NCBI GenBank assembly: GCA_033296885.1 | Contig: MU863902.1 | Coordinates: 186,001 to 250,000, forward strand | DNA from: Triangularia verruculosa | Lineage: Eukaryota; Ascomycota; Sordariomycetes; Sordariales; Podosporaceae | Length of the DNA stretch: 64,000 nucleotides | Direction of reading: 5' to 3' | Shown here: positions 23,420 through 33,052 of the stretch, in pieces | Layout of the letters: the number at the start of each line of letters is the position of its first letter | Numbering within the stretch: the first letter of the stretch is position 1 | Made by a program: the position numbers and the translations under genes | The notes under the pieces: generated by a model | Database searches by the model: none | What the model was told of the DNA's origin: nothing | The model's input: only the letters and a program-made list of their open reading frames with translations

Positions 23420-24160
23420 ATGAGGTCGACACGAAGTCGCTCCGCGGCAGCCAAGGCGCTCAAGTCCGTTACAGATGTCTCGTCAGCTGCAGCGACGCAG
23501 GAGAGAAGGACACCGGCGCGGCTGAAAGTGACAGCAGCAAAAGCAGCGCCCAAAATCCCCACCAAAGCTGCTCAAGCACCGCTAACCCCAACCCCAACCC
23601 CCGAAACCATTCCCTTCCCAACTGCCGCGTCGTTCACTGCCTGGTTGGCAGTAAACCACTCGACCACGCCTCTTGGTATCTGGCTCAAGATCTCCAAGAA
23701 GAACTCCAACATTCCTTCTGTATCGTACGACGAAGCTATCGACTGCGCCCTCTGCTACGGCTGGATCGACGGCCAGCGCAAAGGTCTAGACTCGCTCCAT
23801 TTCCTCCAGCGCTTCACCCCTCGAAGAAAGAACAGCATGTGGTCTAAGCGCAACGTTCAGAAGGTCGCCACTTTGATCAAAGAAGGAAGGATGGAGGCGG
23901 CTGGACTGGCCGAGGTTGAGCGAGCTCAGAAGGATGGACGCTGGGATAGAGCGTATGATGGCGCCAGCATGATGGAGATGCCAGAGGATTTCGGAGCTGC
24001 CTTGGCCAAGAATGAGAAAGCGAAGGGGTTTTGGGAGGGGCTGGGAAAGACAAAGAGGTATGCCTTCCTGATGAGGCTCACGACAACCAAGAGGGCGGAG
24101 ACTAGGACGAGGAAGATTGGGGAATTTGTCTCGTTGTTGGCTGAGGGGAAGACTCTGTGA
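23420..24160 (+). CDS. YdeI/OmdA-like protein
   Basis: Member of the YdeI/OmpD-associated family, whose molecular role is unclear; bacterial members are linked to peptide resistance. Single exon, 246 aa. The first 60 residues are basic and Ala/Thr/Pro-rich (AAAKALKSV, LTPTPTPETI), perhaps disordered or a targeting region. The domain follows: FPTAASFTAWLAVNHSTTPLGIWLKISKKNS, then the diagnostic DEAIDCALCYGWIDGQRKG and FLQRFTPRRKNSMWSKRNVQKV. A helical C-terminal part ends in TKRAETRTRKIGEFVSLLAEGKTL. The start ATG is the first in frame. Confidence 0.88.
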   Translation: MRSTRSRSAAAKALKSVTDVSSAAATQERRTPARLKVTAAKAAPKIPTKAAQAPLTPTPTPETIPFPTAASFTAWLAVNHSTTPLGIWLKISKKNSNIPSVSYDEAIDCALCYGWIDGQRKGLDSLHFLQRFTPRRKNSMWSKRNVQKVATLIKEGRMEAAGLAEVERAQKDGRWDRAYDGASMMEMPEDFGAALAKNEKAKGFWEGLGKTKRYAFLMRLTTTKRAETRTRKIGEFVSLLAEGKTL

Positions 24161-24429
24161 TGGGAGGTACCGGACTGATACGGGATCACTGCGCATGTCA
24201 CTGAAAGGATGTCCTACGACCAGCGCAGCTATATTATGTATCCGAGTAACGACCGACTATCCTGCGTGTTACCGACGTCATCCCGAATTAGGCATTTCGT
24301 CCTGCGACCCGACCACCGAAACGAGCGACAGAAAGCCAACAATCCCCTCAAGAATGGATACCAATCCCGTTATATACACTCGCCCGCTTCCTCATCTCAG
24401 TTACCGACACATTTCTATCGAGATGACGC

Positions 24430-25034
24430 TTAAAGGGTGCTCAAGCCGTTAAAGGTGACACGCAGGTTGTTGAAATCCTCGGCGCTGAGATTGTCATACA
24501 ACAGACAGTCAGAGCCGCAAGAAACGGGGGGAGGTCCACCAGAAGTGTCACCATCGAGCACGGCAGCGAGGTTCATGCAGCTGGCAGGAAGGCCCGTGAC
24601 GCGAATACCTTCATCACAGTGTTTATCAGCAATGATCTTTTCAGCAATGAGTCTCTGGACCATCACTAACCGTTGTTCTCCACGGGCCCGGAAATATCAA
24701 TGGTCTTGCCGTTGGCGTCAGCAAAGCAAAGGTCGAACTCCTGCTGGGGCACGCCCTCTGGGGCGGTGGGGGCAGTGGCCTGGCGGCCGGTCAAAATGGG
24801 GCGCGCCTTGAGCATGCGTGCGCGGACACCGGACAGATCGCGGCGCTTTTCGTTGGTGCAGCCCTCGAGCTCGCAGGCGACGACGGCGCCAGTGACCTCG
24901 ATGACGAATGTTGCGCCGGCGGTGATGGCTGTGATGATGGGGCTAAGGAAGATGGGAGGGCATTGGACCTGCTGGACCGAGACGTAGCTGACGGCGAGGG
25001 CGACGGCGGCGGCCTTGGCAGTGAAAGAGGGCAT
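24430..25034 (-). CDS. small secreted Cys-containing protein, unknown function
   Basis: Exons 25034-24671 and 24608-24430 join in frame (180 aa). A likely signal peptide covers 1-24 (FTAKAAAVALAVSYVSVQQV). A hydrophobic stretch follows (IFLSPIITAITAGATFVIEV), then paired Cys (VACELEGC), a KRR site near residue 63 that could be a processing site, and a C-terminal half with spaced Cys residues (FDLCFADANG, LPASCMNLA, VSCGSDCLL). I do not recognise the family. Size and Cys content fit small secreted proteins or effector-like proteins of ascomycetes, but nothing shows a function. Confidence 0.75.
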
Positions 25035-25582
25035 CTTGCTGTTTGTGGTGGTGAAGGCGCTTGGAGCAAATGAGTGGTTTCCACGTGGAATAAGGAAGTC
25101 TTGGAAGGACTGTGATTGAGGGAATGCAAAGTTCAGCTACCGGAGCTGAAGTGAGGGTCTGAATGAGTGATTTGGAGATGCTGGCTTGTCTGTGGAGAGA
25201 GTTGAGCTCAAAGTTGGGCACATCGATCCGGTTTATACTTGGGCATCCTCGGCGATTTCGCGCCTCACAGCTTTCAAGGACGTGTATAAACACGTTTGTC
25301 ACGACCATCGCCCTGGCACTTGACGTTCGATCACCCTTAAGCCACTTCATCCTTGGTGCTGCCAACTATCGACCAGCTGGACATTGATGTCGGACAGCAT
25401 CCCTCTCACGCTCTCGGACAACAGCACTCACGTTGCGCAACAATTGGAAATAGGCCAGCGGCCAAACAGGTGACCACAGCTGCCCACACGTTGCCCCCTC
25501 AACAGGAAGACATGTCCCACCTGCCCCAGAAACCCAAGCTTATAATCCTCAAGTCCGTTTCACTACAGTACCAAATAAAACA
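25035..25582. other. intergenic upstream of tRNA
   Basis: About 550 bp between the secreted-protein gene start and the tRNA gene. No gene is recognised. It probably holds the promoter of the secreted-protein gene. Confidence 0.45.
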
Positions 25583-25753
25583 GGGGGTATGGTCTAGTGG
25601 TCAAGACGTCTCAGTTGCAAAAATAAATTGTGTTCAAAAAGGTTCCCTGAACAGTAGACTGGCTGGAATGATCCAATCAGGTTTCAAGGATTCCAATGAT
25701 ACAAGTTACAATGCTCCATGAGAAGATCCCAGGTTCGAATCCTGGTACGTCCA
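25583..25753 (+). tRNA. tRNA gene with about 98 nt intron, probable tRNA-Ala(TGC)
   Basis: A complete cloverleaf can be folded. The acceptor is GGGGGTA (25583-25589) with TACGTCC (25746-25752) and discriminator A. D stem: GTCT/AGAC. Anticodon stem: TCTCA (25609-25613) with TGAGA (25719-25723). T arm: CCAGG TTCGAAT CCTGG. Internal promoter A box TGGTCTAGTGG and B box GGTTCGAATCC are intact, and a T8 run follows. The anticodon loop reads TGC after U33, and the intron (about 25620-25717) starts one base 3' of the anticodon as nuclear tRNA introns do. Pair 3:70 is G:U, the alanine identity element, supporting Ala. One mismatch (4:69, G-G) and the long intron are unusual, so a decaying copy is possible. 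Confidence 0.75.
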
Positions 25754-25756
25754 TCC

Positions 25757-25764
25757 TTTTTTTT
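25757..25764 (+). terminator. Pol III T8 terminator
   Basis: Eight T residues start 4 bp after the tRNA discriminator base, the expected RNA polymerase III termination signal. Confidence 0.8.
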
Positions 25765-26040
25765 GTACTTTTCGCCTCAGACTCCTTTGAAGGATTGCTT
25801 TGATTCAAGCCCAAACGTTCTCCGAACCGGCTGCGTATCCCATGTTTCAGCGAGCATCTTGTGGGTGACAAAAGAAGGATGGGTGGCACGACTGTAAACA
25901 GAAACGGTGGCGTCGAGACGCTTCCTAGATCCTTTGATCATTCTTATATATCTTGAGTGAAACCCTCGGCCTCCCAAATCGCACAGAAAAGCTATTGATC
26001 GACAACTAGCAACAACGGATCGGTTTTCCTGGGCTCAACC

Positions 26041-27117
26041 ATGGGAACCGCAGCCTTGACCCCTTTGTTGTTTTTTGCCCTATCGAGCTTGATCACGATA
26101 TGGGCCCTAGGCCAAAAACAATGCATTCGAGGTCTTTCATTACTTCCGACCTGGCTGTTCAACCTCCTGTCCCTGAGTAGTTGCCGTCATTTAACATGGC
26201 CTGGCGGTATGAACAGCACCTATGCCATTCTCATCATCTATTACTTTTTTCACACTCTCCAGATCCTTATCCTTGATTATCACCCACCGAGATCCACCTC
26301 CTTCATCAACAGATACAAACTGTGGAACAATCCTCGCCGGGTCGAAGCTAGGTCGCTGTTCTCACTCCGAAATAGCCCCAAAAGCCGACTCAGTTTTGCT
26401 TTGAAGCAATGCTTCAAGATCTTTGCTCTCTTCACCACAGATGCCTACCTCATTCAAGGTGTCATCTCGACCGCGGTCTTCGCAGGCGCCAAACCCTCCG
26501 ACTTTGCTCCTTACTACGAATTGCTTTTGTTTCGGCCACTCACCGGGCAACAAGCAGTGGTCAGAGCTGTAATCTCGATGAGTTGGATTTGGACGGCATC
26601 CTACCTCCTCGAAACCTCCCACTGCATTCTCTCAATACTTTTCGTAGCGCTGCTGCGCTGGGATGAGCCTGAGGAGTGGCCCTCGATTTGGGGCCACCCG
26701 AGATATGCGACTTCCGTGAGAGGTTTCTGGGGGAAGACGTGGAACAGGATTACGATTCCTACGTTCGCATTCTATGCGCAGCATGTGTTGGACAAGTTTG
26801 GAATTGGGAGGAAGTCTGGACTTGGCAAGATCGTGCTGCCATTTCTCATCTTCTTCATGTCGGGACTATCACATGGCTTGGCTGGATGGGCTGTTGGGGA
26901 TGTGGCGTTGGAGAGGGATATGTTGTTCTTTATGATAAACTTCCTGGCTTGTGCGTGCGAGAGTTGGGTTGGGAAGACACGATGGTGGAAGGACTCGAAA
27001 AGGAGAATGCCGTCCTGGCTATTGAAGATGGCGGGATTTCTTTACGTGTGCGGATTCTTCTTCATGGTGGTACCATTGTGGCTGTACCCGAAGATCTATG
27101 GGGCATTGGGCAGCTGA
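26041..27117 (+). CDS. MBOAT/wax-synthase-like membrane acyltransferase
   Basis: Integral membrane O-acyltransferase-like protein of the fungal wax-synthase-domain group, some members of which acetylate terpenoids or other secondary metabolites. Single exon, 358 aa, about eight hydrophobic segments. Diagnostic elements are the cytosolic EEWPSIWGHPRYATSVRGFWGKTWNR block (written here only as family recognition; it spans about residues 213-238) and the active-site region FFMSGLSHGLAGW with a conserved His. It ends with WLYPKIYG. The substrate cannot be inferred. No polyketide, terpene or peptide synthase is adjacent. It is convergent with the SEC11-like gene, stops 78 bp apart. Confidence 0.85.
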   Translation: MGTAALTPLLFFALSSLITIWALGQKQCIRGLSLLPTWLFNLLSLSSCRHLTWPGGMNSTYAILIIYYFFHTLQILILDYHPPRSTSFINRYKLWNNPRRVEARSLFSLRNSPKSRLSFALKQCFKIFALFTTDAYLIQGVISTAVFAGAKPSDFAPYYELLLFRPLTGQQAVVRAVISMSWIWTASYLLETSHCILSILFVALLRWDEPEEWPSIWGHPRYATSVRGFWGKTWNRITIPTFAFYAQHVLDKFGIGRKSGLGKIVLPFLIFFMSGLSHGLAGWAVGDVALERDMLFFMINFLACACESWVGKTRWWKDSKRRMPSWLLKMAGFLYVCGFFFMVVPLWLYPKIYGALGS

Positions 27118-27194
27118 ATGAATTTCTTGCAGTGTACCTTATCAGAGGTTGTTTACATCAGAAAGTCTTTTCAAATTGTCCTCGTCAAGCTCGA

Positions 27195-27755
27195 CTATTG
27201 AGACCTCAACAAGGCCAGCACACTCTTTGTGGTATGCACAGGGTCCTGCAAAAAAATGACAACCCAGCCCAAGAGAGGTACGTACCCTCTGACAAAGCCA
27301 ACGATATCACATTGAGAGAGGTAACCCTGTCCGTATGGATATATCATCCCGACTGAATCGTTGACCTCATTGTTGTCGCCTTTCGTCAAGAGCAGTACCC
27401 TGGCTGCAAGTCAGCCGTCATCGATCAGATCCACTCCATCAGAAGATCCTCACTCTTCGTTGTCATCGTAAAATACGCCAACGACCCGATGGATGAAAGG
27501 ATATGGTCGCTCAGGATTGAGAATGACTGGAAGGTCACCGACCATTACGCCACCGCCATGTGCTGGGTGGCGGTGGACGATCAAGATGTCGCCGGGATCA
27601 AAGGCCGGGGCCATTGAGTTGGTGATGACCACCACGAGAGGATACGGTGTGCCAGAGAGCAGGCAGGCAGCCTTCCATATCATGAAGCAGGCCGATATAA
27701 CCTGGAGAATGTTCAGGGCGGTTTGAGCGAGATTAGACCGAAACAGTGGCAGCAT
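27195..27755 (-). CDS. SEC11-like signal peptidase I, divergent paralogue
   Basis: ER signal-peptidase catalytic subunit family (S26B). Exons 27755-27454 and 27399-27195 join in frame (168 aa, the length of yeast Sec11). One N-terminal membrane helix (about 12-34) anchors it. Catalytic Ser47 sits in ITNSMAPAFDPGD, His89 in YPFIHRVVG, and the Asp-bearing box is LLLTKGDNNEVND (Asp109, Asp115). All triad residues are present. It is divergent from canonical fungal SEC11: NSMAP replaces the usual GSMEP, there is a HPAHGGG loop, and the protein ends shortly after FLQDP without a second helix-rich tail. This suggests a paralogue rather than the housekeeping gene. The intron uses donor GTGAGG and acceptor AGCCAG. 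Confidence 0.85.
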
Positions 27756-29099
27756 GGTTTGCGTGTAATTTGACTGATGAGAGTTTTGATCTTGGACATG
27801 ACTTCATCGTTCCTCCCCAGAGGCGTGCTATAATACCCGGCCTGCTGCTTACAATTGTGACTGGTCTTCGAAGTTGTCTATTTGTCCTATCCAAAACCAA
27901 AAGGATCAATTGACACGATTACACAAGCGGCAGAAGTGCGCCTTCTTACGGCACCGGCCTATCTCGTGGATCTAAAATCATCCTCCGTGTGATTTACACG
28001 TGATTGGCACATGGTGCAGCGTGTGGGGACCCTGTTGAGAGGTAGAAAAATAACATCAGAGTTCCGCTTGTTTGTTGCTTGCTGCCAGCCACCGACCCAT
28101 ATTAACGCCCTGCAGGAGCGTTTGACCACCTGGGCACGCCACATGAACAGCATAAGCGATATCCTCTTTGTTTCTCTCGGCATGATCGTGATCGACGAGA
28201 TGTGATTTCCCAATGGCAAAATCCTTTATGATGTTCCAGGGGGCTCTGGGTTGTACAGTGAGTAGAGGTCACTGAGTCAAAGATAGATCCTCCACTAACG
28301 CATTCGCGGGCAGGTACGCTCGGTGCGCGACTCGTGGTCGCAGACAACCAGAACCCTGAAAGAATTGGCTGTCTTGTTTTAGCTGGGAGCGACTTTCCAG
28401 CGTCCGTAATAGACATACTTAGAGACTGGGGCATCACCTTGCGCCTCTAATAATGCGATGATAGACTATCCGCCCGAGGCCTTCTCCAGTACTAGAGTAT
28501 TAACTTCAAGGGTAAACATGCACTTAATACATCGCGTAACGCTAGATTAACACGACTAAGAGCTTTGTTGCTACGTTTAGATGGAGTTTTCAAGCACACC
28601 ACTACCCCACTACAACCTAGGTACCACGGTGGACCTCACCGACCAAATCCCTCTTCTACGCTCTGCAGCCTTTCACTTCTTGGCTTTCCTTGAAGATTTC
28701 GAGGTTTCCATCTCAAATCTTCATCTTCTTCGTCAGAACAACCATGTCGCCAGTCGGCCACTACTGGTTTGGGAGCCTGCCCCGGCGTCTTGAAGCATGA
28801 TACCTCGCTATTATATGTGGAGGTAAGAATATCGACTTTGTGCTTATTATTATACTTGACTCCATCCGCAGCTCCCACACTGGGTATTTAAGAATAATCA
28901 CTTGCAAAGCATCATCGGGTTTCTTTGTGGCTCCTGCAAGCCCTAAAAGCTTAATCCTCCCCTTCACTTCACCACTCCCATCTTTCCGCTCCCAATTTCC
29001 GACAACCAACTCTTCGTCTTTGGGCTTTTACACCCGGTTCTCTGTCTCAACTTTCCGCCTCGACTCCACGTCTGCGAATACAGCTCTTAGGCCCGAAAC
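27756..29099. other. intergenic, divergent promoter region
   Basis: About 1.3 kb between the divergent SEC11-like and zinc-ribbon genes. Short frames near 28100-28440 and 28640-28880 lack domain or splice support. From 28900 to 29090 the plus strand is pyrimidine-rich, fitting a promoter. Confidence 0.45.
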
Positions 29100-31110
29100 A
29101 TGAGTCCGTCCTGGTGGGCTTGTCCCATCTGTGGATGGCGCATTGTCGATGACCTAGATTCACTAACCACTTCGTGGCGAAATGAAATTCGTTGTTGTAT
29201 GTGTAACGAAACCTTGACTGAACTCGCAGACGACATGCTAACATCCAGCTTTCTAGTCCTGACAAACGTAAATGATGGCCAGATCACGGTAACCGGAGTC
29301 GGCGCCAACCTCTATGCCCCGCCCGATTTCGATGCCAGATACGACGATGAAGGCTATGATAAGCCCGACGATGACATTGTTTCCATGTATGGACACCGTC
29401 CTGTCAATGACAAGTATGGATTTGCGATCCACGCTGCTTGCTGGGAGCTGCTGGAGGAAGCTGTGTCCCCCGTCCCTGTCAACCGAGTGTTCGAAGTTCT
29501 GGATTCGCTTCCCAAAGAGCAGACCAATAAAAAACTCGACTGGGGCTTCTGCTACAGAGTAGACAGCCCAGCATCATTTCCCTGGGAGGCTTGTTTTCAA
29601 TTGCAGGTGTCGGGCGATCCCCAGTCGAACGCGGACCCACTTGCGACATATCCCCCCCCGCAACATCCGTGCCGCTCAGAAGGCGCAGGAGAACAGAAAT
29701 CACATTTGGAGACACGTTCAGAAGCTATCTGGTATTGTCAAGCTAGCTCGCCACGAGGTTGGAGCGCTGATGTTACCTCCTTGGAACAATGCCCCTGAAC
29801 CTGACCACGAACGCTGGCTGATGGTAGCCGCAAGTCTCGAGGGCATTGACCCTGTCCTCTATCCACACGGTCCTGGTTGTCGAGAGCTATTTCACGACAC
29901 AATCTCGGTTCCTGGCAATATTTCATGTGTTTCCGTGTCGACAGTTGCGGCCGGGCATTTTCGCTATGTTTCGGGCATTTCTCTATCGACAACATCTGGC
30001 CATACGCTCACGTTGGGCTACATGCGCCATGATAACGAGCAAGAATCTGTTCATCTCAATCCATCAGGCCTCAAGGGGCTCAACATTGCGGTTGGTAGAA
30101 GTGGAATACACGGCCTCCAATGTGTTGCCTCCTCTGGTCAGGTTGGCTGGCTGGGCCGTCCCGAAAAGGCCGCCATCACAAGACGTTTGGGAACAGGCAA
30201 TCGAATCGAGAGTCTCCGATTTGGGTTCGACGTATGTCTAATGATCTAATCCTGTTAGTATTGCCACCACACTAACTGGGTATTATAGGGCTTCCGCCTC
30301 GTCAGTATCGCTGCGGTGCTTAGGACTAATAGGCGTGGGGATGGAAGTGACGACAGCGGCGTGGCTTCGGACGACAACGATAGCACGGAAAGTGTCGCTA
30401 GTCGAAAGTTGAAGAATGCCGCTATGTGGTATCCTTGTGTCCCACCTGACGCCGCCCAGCTTAACGGCGAAGTCTTTTACCCCCTCAAGTCATATTTAGG
30501 CGGGTTCAAACCCATATTCTGGACCCAGTTCGGCGGACCAGACGGGGTTTATCTCAAGCACCTGACCAGGATATCTTTCTGCAATAGTAACCGGCTGGTC
30601 TTCGAATATGATAGAGTTGACATCCCGGATGATTGCAAGGCTTTTGGTCGGGCAGACGAGGCTCGTCTGGATCCCCGGGACCAGATCCATTTTGACATCG
30701 ATGGCCCATTGAATGAGCGGATTGTCAAGGTCACTATTCGCCAGAAAGTTCAATTGAGGGAGAAAGGTCTGTGTCAGACTGACGGTACATTGGCTTCTTT
30801 TGAGGTATGTCTGAGCAAAATGATTGAAAAACTTGGCTGTTCTCGAGCAGGTGCTAACAGGATATGGATGGAACAGCTCACTACAAATTTGGGGCGTCAT
30901 CGTTTTTTTGACGTAAATAATGAGCCGGAAAAGGGCTGGAAATTTGAGGAGTCGGAGTTTGTTGCCAAGGAGGGCACACACATCACAGGCTTTTACGGGG
31001 CACAGTACTGGTTTCTGGGTGGACTTGCAGCATTTGGAGTGATCACCGAGTGCAAGACGACCAGCCAAAACGCAGCTCTCAAGGCGGCGCCACCACCGCG
31101 CCTTCTGTGA
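29100..31110 (+). CDS. fungal CPxC zinc-ribbon/F-box-associated protein with probable frameshift
   Basis: Conserved fungal type whose N-terminus has CPICGW followed by CCMC (zinc ribbon). YGFAIHAACWELLEEA and DWGFCYR follow. The C-terminal half contains a lectin-like or beta-sheet region, with phrases such as LRFGFDGFRLVSIAAV, GPDGVYLKHLTRISF and THITGFYG. Many relatives carry an F-box; here I do not see a clear one. Two exons, 29100-30231 and 30289-31110. The first exon needs one base removed to stay in frame: frame 1 is coding to about DPLATYPP and frame 2 from RNIRAAQKA onward, and the switch falls exactly on a C8 run at 29652-29659. This is either a sequence error or a true disabling mutation. 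The corrected product would be about 650 aa. Confidence 0.7.
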
Positions 31111-31283
31111 TCTTTCATAGATGCAGGGCCATTGTGGTGACTTGGGCGGAATAGTTACATATATAAAAGCTTCGAAAGTCTACCATAACTATCATCAGTG
31201 GCTGTGTCTTTGCTCTGTAGCGAGCTTCTATCTACGTTATTCAACCTTCTCTCATTTTCGATACTCCCAATATGGTGTATGGT

Positions 31284-32575
31284 CTACCCTCCATGACCAC
31301 CACCGGGAAGCTCAGTAAGCCCTGGAAACTTCGTTAGTCCTACCCTGACCTTTTGACGGCAAAACAATGAGGAACTTACACTCATCCAAGTCACCATCAA
31401 CCGTTGCACTGACAGGAACCTGGCACTGGTTCTTGACTTTGGGTGGAAGCTCTGTCAAACTGCTGCAGTTTCGGAGGTAGCATCCCGTGTCCATGGCAAT
31501 CTGAAGTGAGTCCCTTTCCCAGCCAAAGACATAGTCTCCATGTTGACCATATCCCGTTCTGTTGGCATTGTCAGCGCTGAGTGGCCCTATCCATACTGCT
31601 CCGAATCTCAAGTTACCTACGTATCTCCATTCGACAGGACCAAGGGCTGGCTTCCATCCTCTGGCCAGTCCTCCGGGTTGTTGAATTGTCTAGTATCCCA
31701 CATCACCTCGTACATGACCTGTGGTATCTTGACGGGATGCGACTTTGGACATTCTCCACCAACAACCGAGAAGGATGTCGGTCCGGTGGCTGGATGCGCG
31801 ACGTGATCTTTGTGATTTGGGCTATCCAAGTTCACACCGTCCCAGCACAGCGGGAAGATGATATTGCTTCTGATGCCACCAGCGCAAGGCTGTTTGGGGA
31901 GGTGGTCGGTGTCATAGACAGGGTCCATGCAGGGGCTGTACATGCTGCCTCCGAAGTTGTCTTTGGTATAGCAGCGATAGCACTGTTGCATATTTCGGCC
32001 CAGGTTCTCTGACTTTCGCAGCATCACGTCACCGGCAAGCATGCGGAAGCCAGGTTTGAAGGCTGTTGTCACATTTGGCGCGGGGGATGTGTAATAGACC
32101 GTGATACCTCCGTTGTCGCCATTGTTGAACTCGTTCGCCATCTGAGGGACACGCTTGTACGTGCCATTGCGTGCGCGAAAGTAAAGGTTGGCGGTCCAGT
32201 AGTTTGAGTGGTCTTCGCCGAAGTGGCAGGTTGTACATGACGATAGAGCGGAAATATCTTCAAGAGGCATGGAAGCGGAGAAGGCGTTTCCTCCCACGAT
32301 TTGGTGCATATGTGATGATGGATTTTGTCCTGGATTGACGAGTCTTTGGCCTCAGTCAGTTGGGATCTTCTCTACTAAGAGACCAGGTCTCAGTCAAAGA
32401 CTTACGGATCAAGTCGCTCAATGACGACTTGAGAGCAGCCAAACCGTAGCATGGCGCCCGGATTCCGGCGAGGTGGTGAGCCTGGGGGCCCCAGCATGGG
32501 TCGGTCCAGCTCGACGCCGGTCTGGGCGGAGCAGATGCCGACAAGGGCAGATGCTACAATAGCTAGCATCAACAT
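31284..32575 (-). CDS. DUF1996 secreted protein (copy A)
   Basis: Secreted protein of the DUF1996 family, function unknown, common in fungal secretomes. Exons 32575-32406, 32343-31621, 31558-31380, 31321-31284 join in frame (369 aa). The start ATG opens a signal peptide (MLMLAIVASALVGICSAQ). Family landmarks in order: MLRFGCSQVVIERLDP, HMHQIVGGNAF, SCTTCHFGEDHSNYWTANL, YFRARNG, LCWDGVNLDSP, CPKSHPVKIPQ, GDTTGYGQHGDYVFGWE. The last tiny exon gives ELPGG before the stop, like the copy at 38138-39310. A Pro-rich linker follows the signal peptide, absent from the other two copies. It is one of three minus-strand copies in this window and sits beside the gasdermin/CHAT pair. Confidence 0.9.
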
Positions 32576-33052
32576 GTTGAGCTGACTGGGCTGATGAGCA
32601 GCGAGACTGAGGTCAAGTGCTCCGTCAATCGAGGAAATGGAAATGGAGAATGAGGAGGACAGCAACTGAGCCCCGGGTTATCTTTCTTTTCGCATGCATA
32701 TCGAGCTGGATGCGTTGGATATTCTGTCTTGTCTATTCGACCCCAGAACGTAGAGTGCTTGTAATAAATCCGGATCCTGATCGTCGGCGCTGGCCTATGG
32801 GATTCATCGCGATCAATATCTTTCCCGCGCGCCAAGAGTTTTGCCGGTTGTCTCTAGCTGTACAGGATGTCGGTTACCGGTTGAGGATGGCTGTGTCTTC
32901 GGCAGAGCATCCGTGGTTAGATGCAGTTCTGGGCTGGTTAAAGACGTGCAACAGAAGCGGCGGTGAAATGGTTAATTGGGTAACAGTGTAACGGGGTAGT
33001 GGGATATCGGCATAAATAGGTAGGTAGCTATTGTTTGCTAGATGCCTCTCTC
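32576..33052. other. intergenic, promoter of DUF1996 copy A
   Basis: About 480 bp between DUF1996 copy A and the 3' end of the gasdermin-like gene. A TAGGTAGGTAGC motif lies near 33018. No gene is seen. Confidence 0.45.

Noticed and set aside
29567..29614. Possible 47 bp intron GTAGAC..TTGCAG in the zinc-ribbon gene
   Set aside because: It keeps the original frame, so it does not resolve the frame change, and it would remove a segment that looks coding (FPWEACFQ).
30804..30859. Possible intron GTATGT..CTAACAG in the second exon of the zinc-ribbon gene
   Set aside because: Removing it breaks the frame of the conserved C-terminus, while reading through keeps it.
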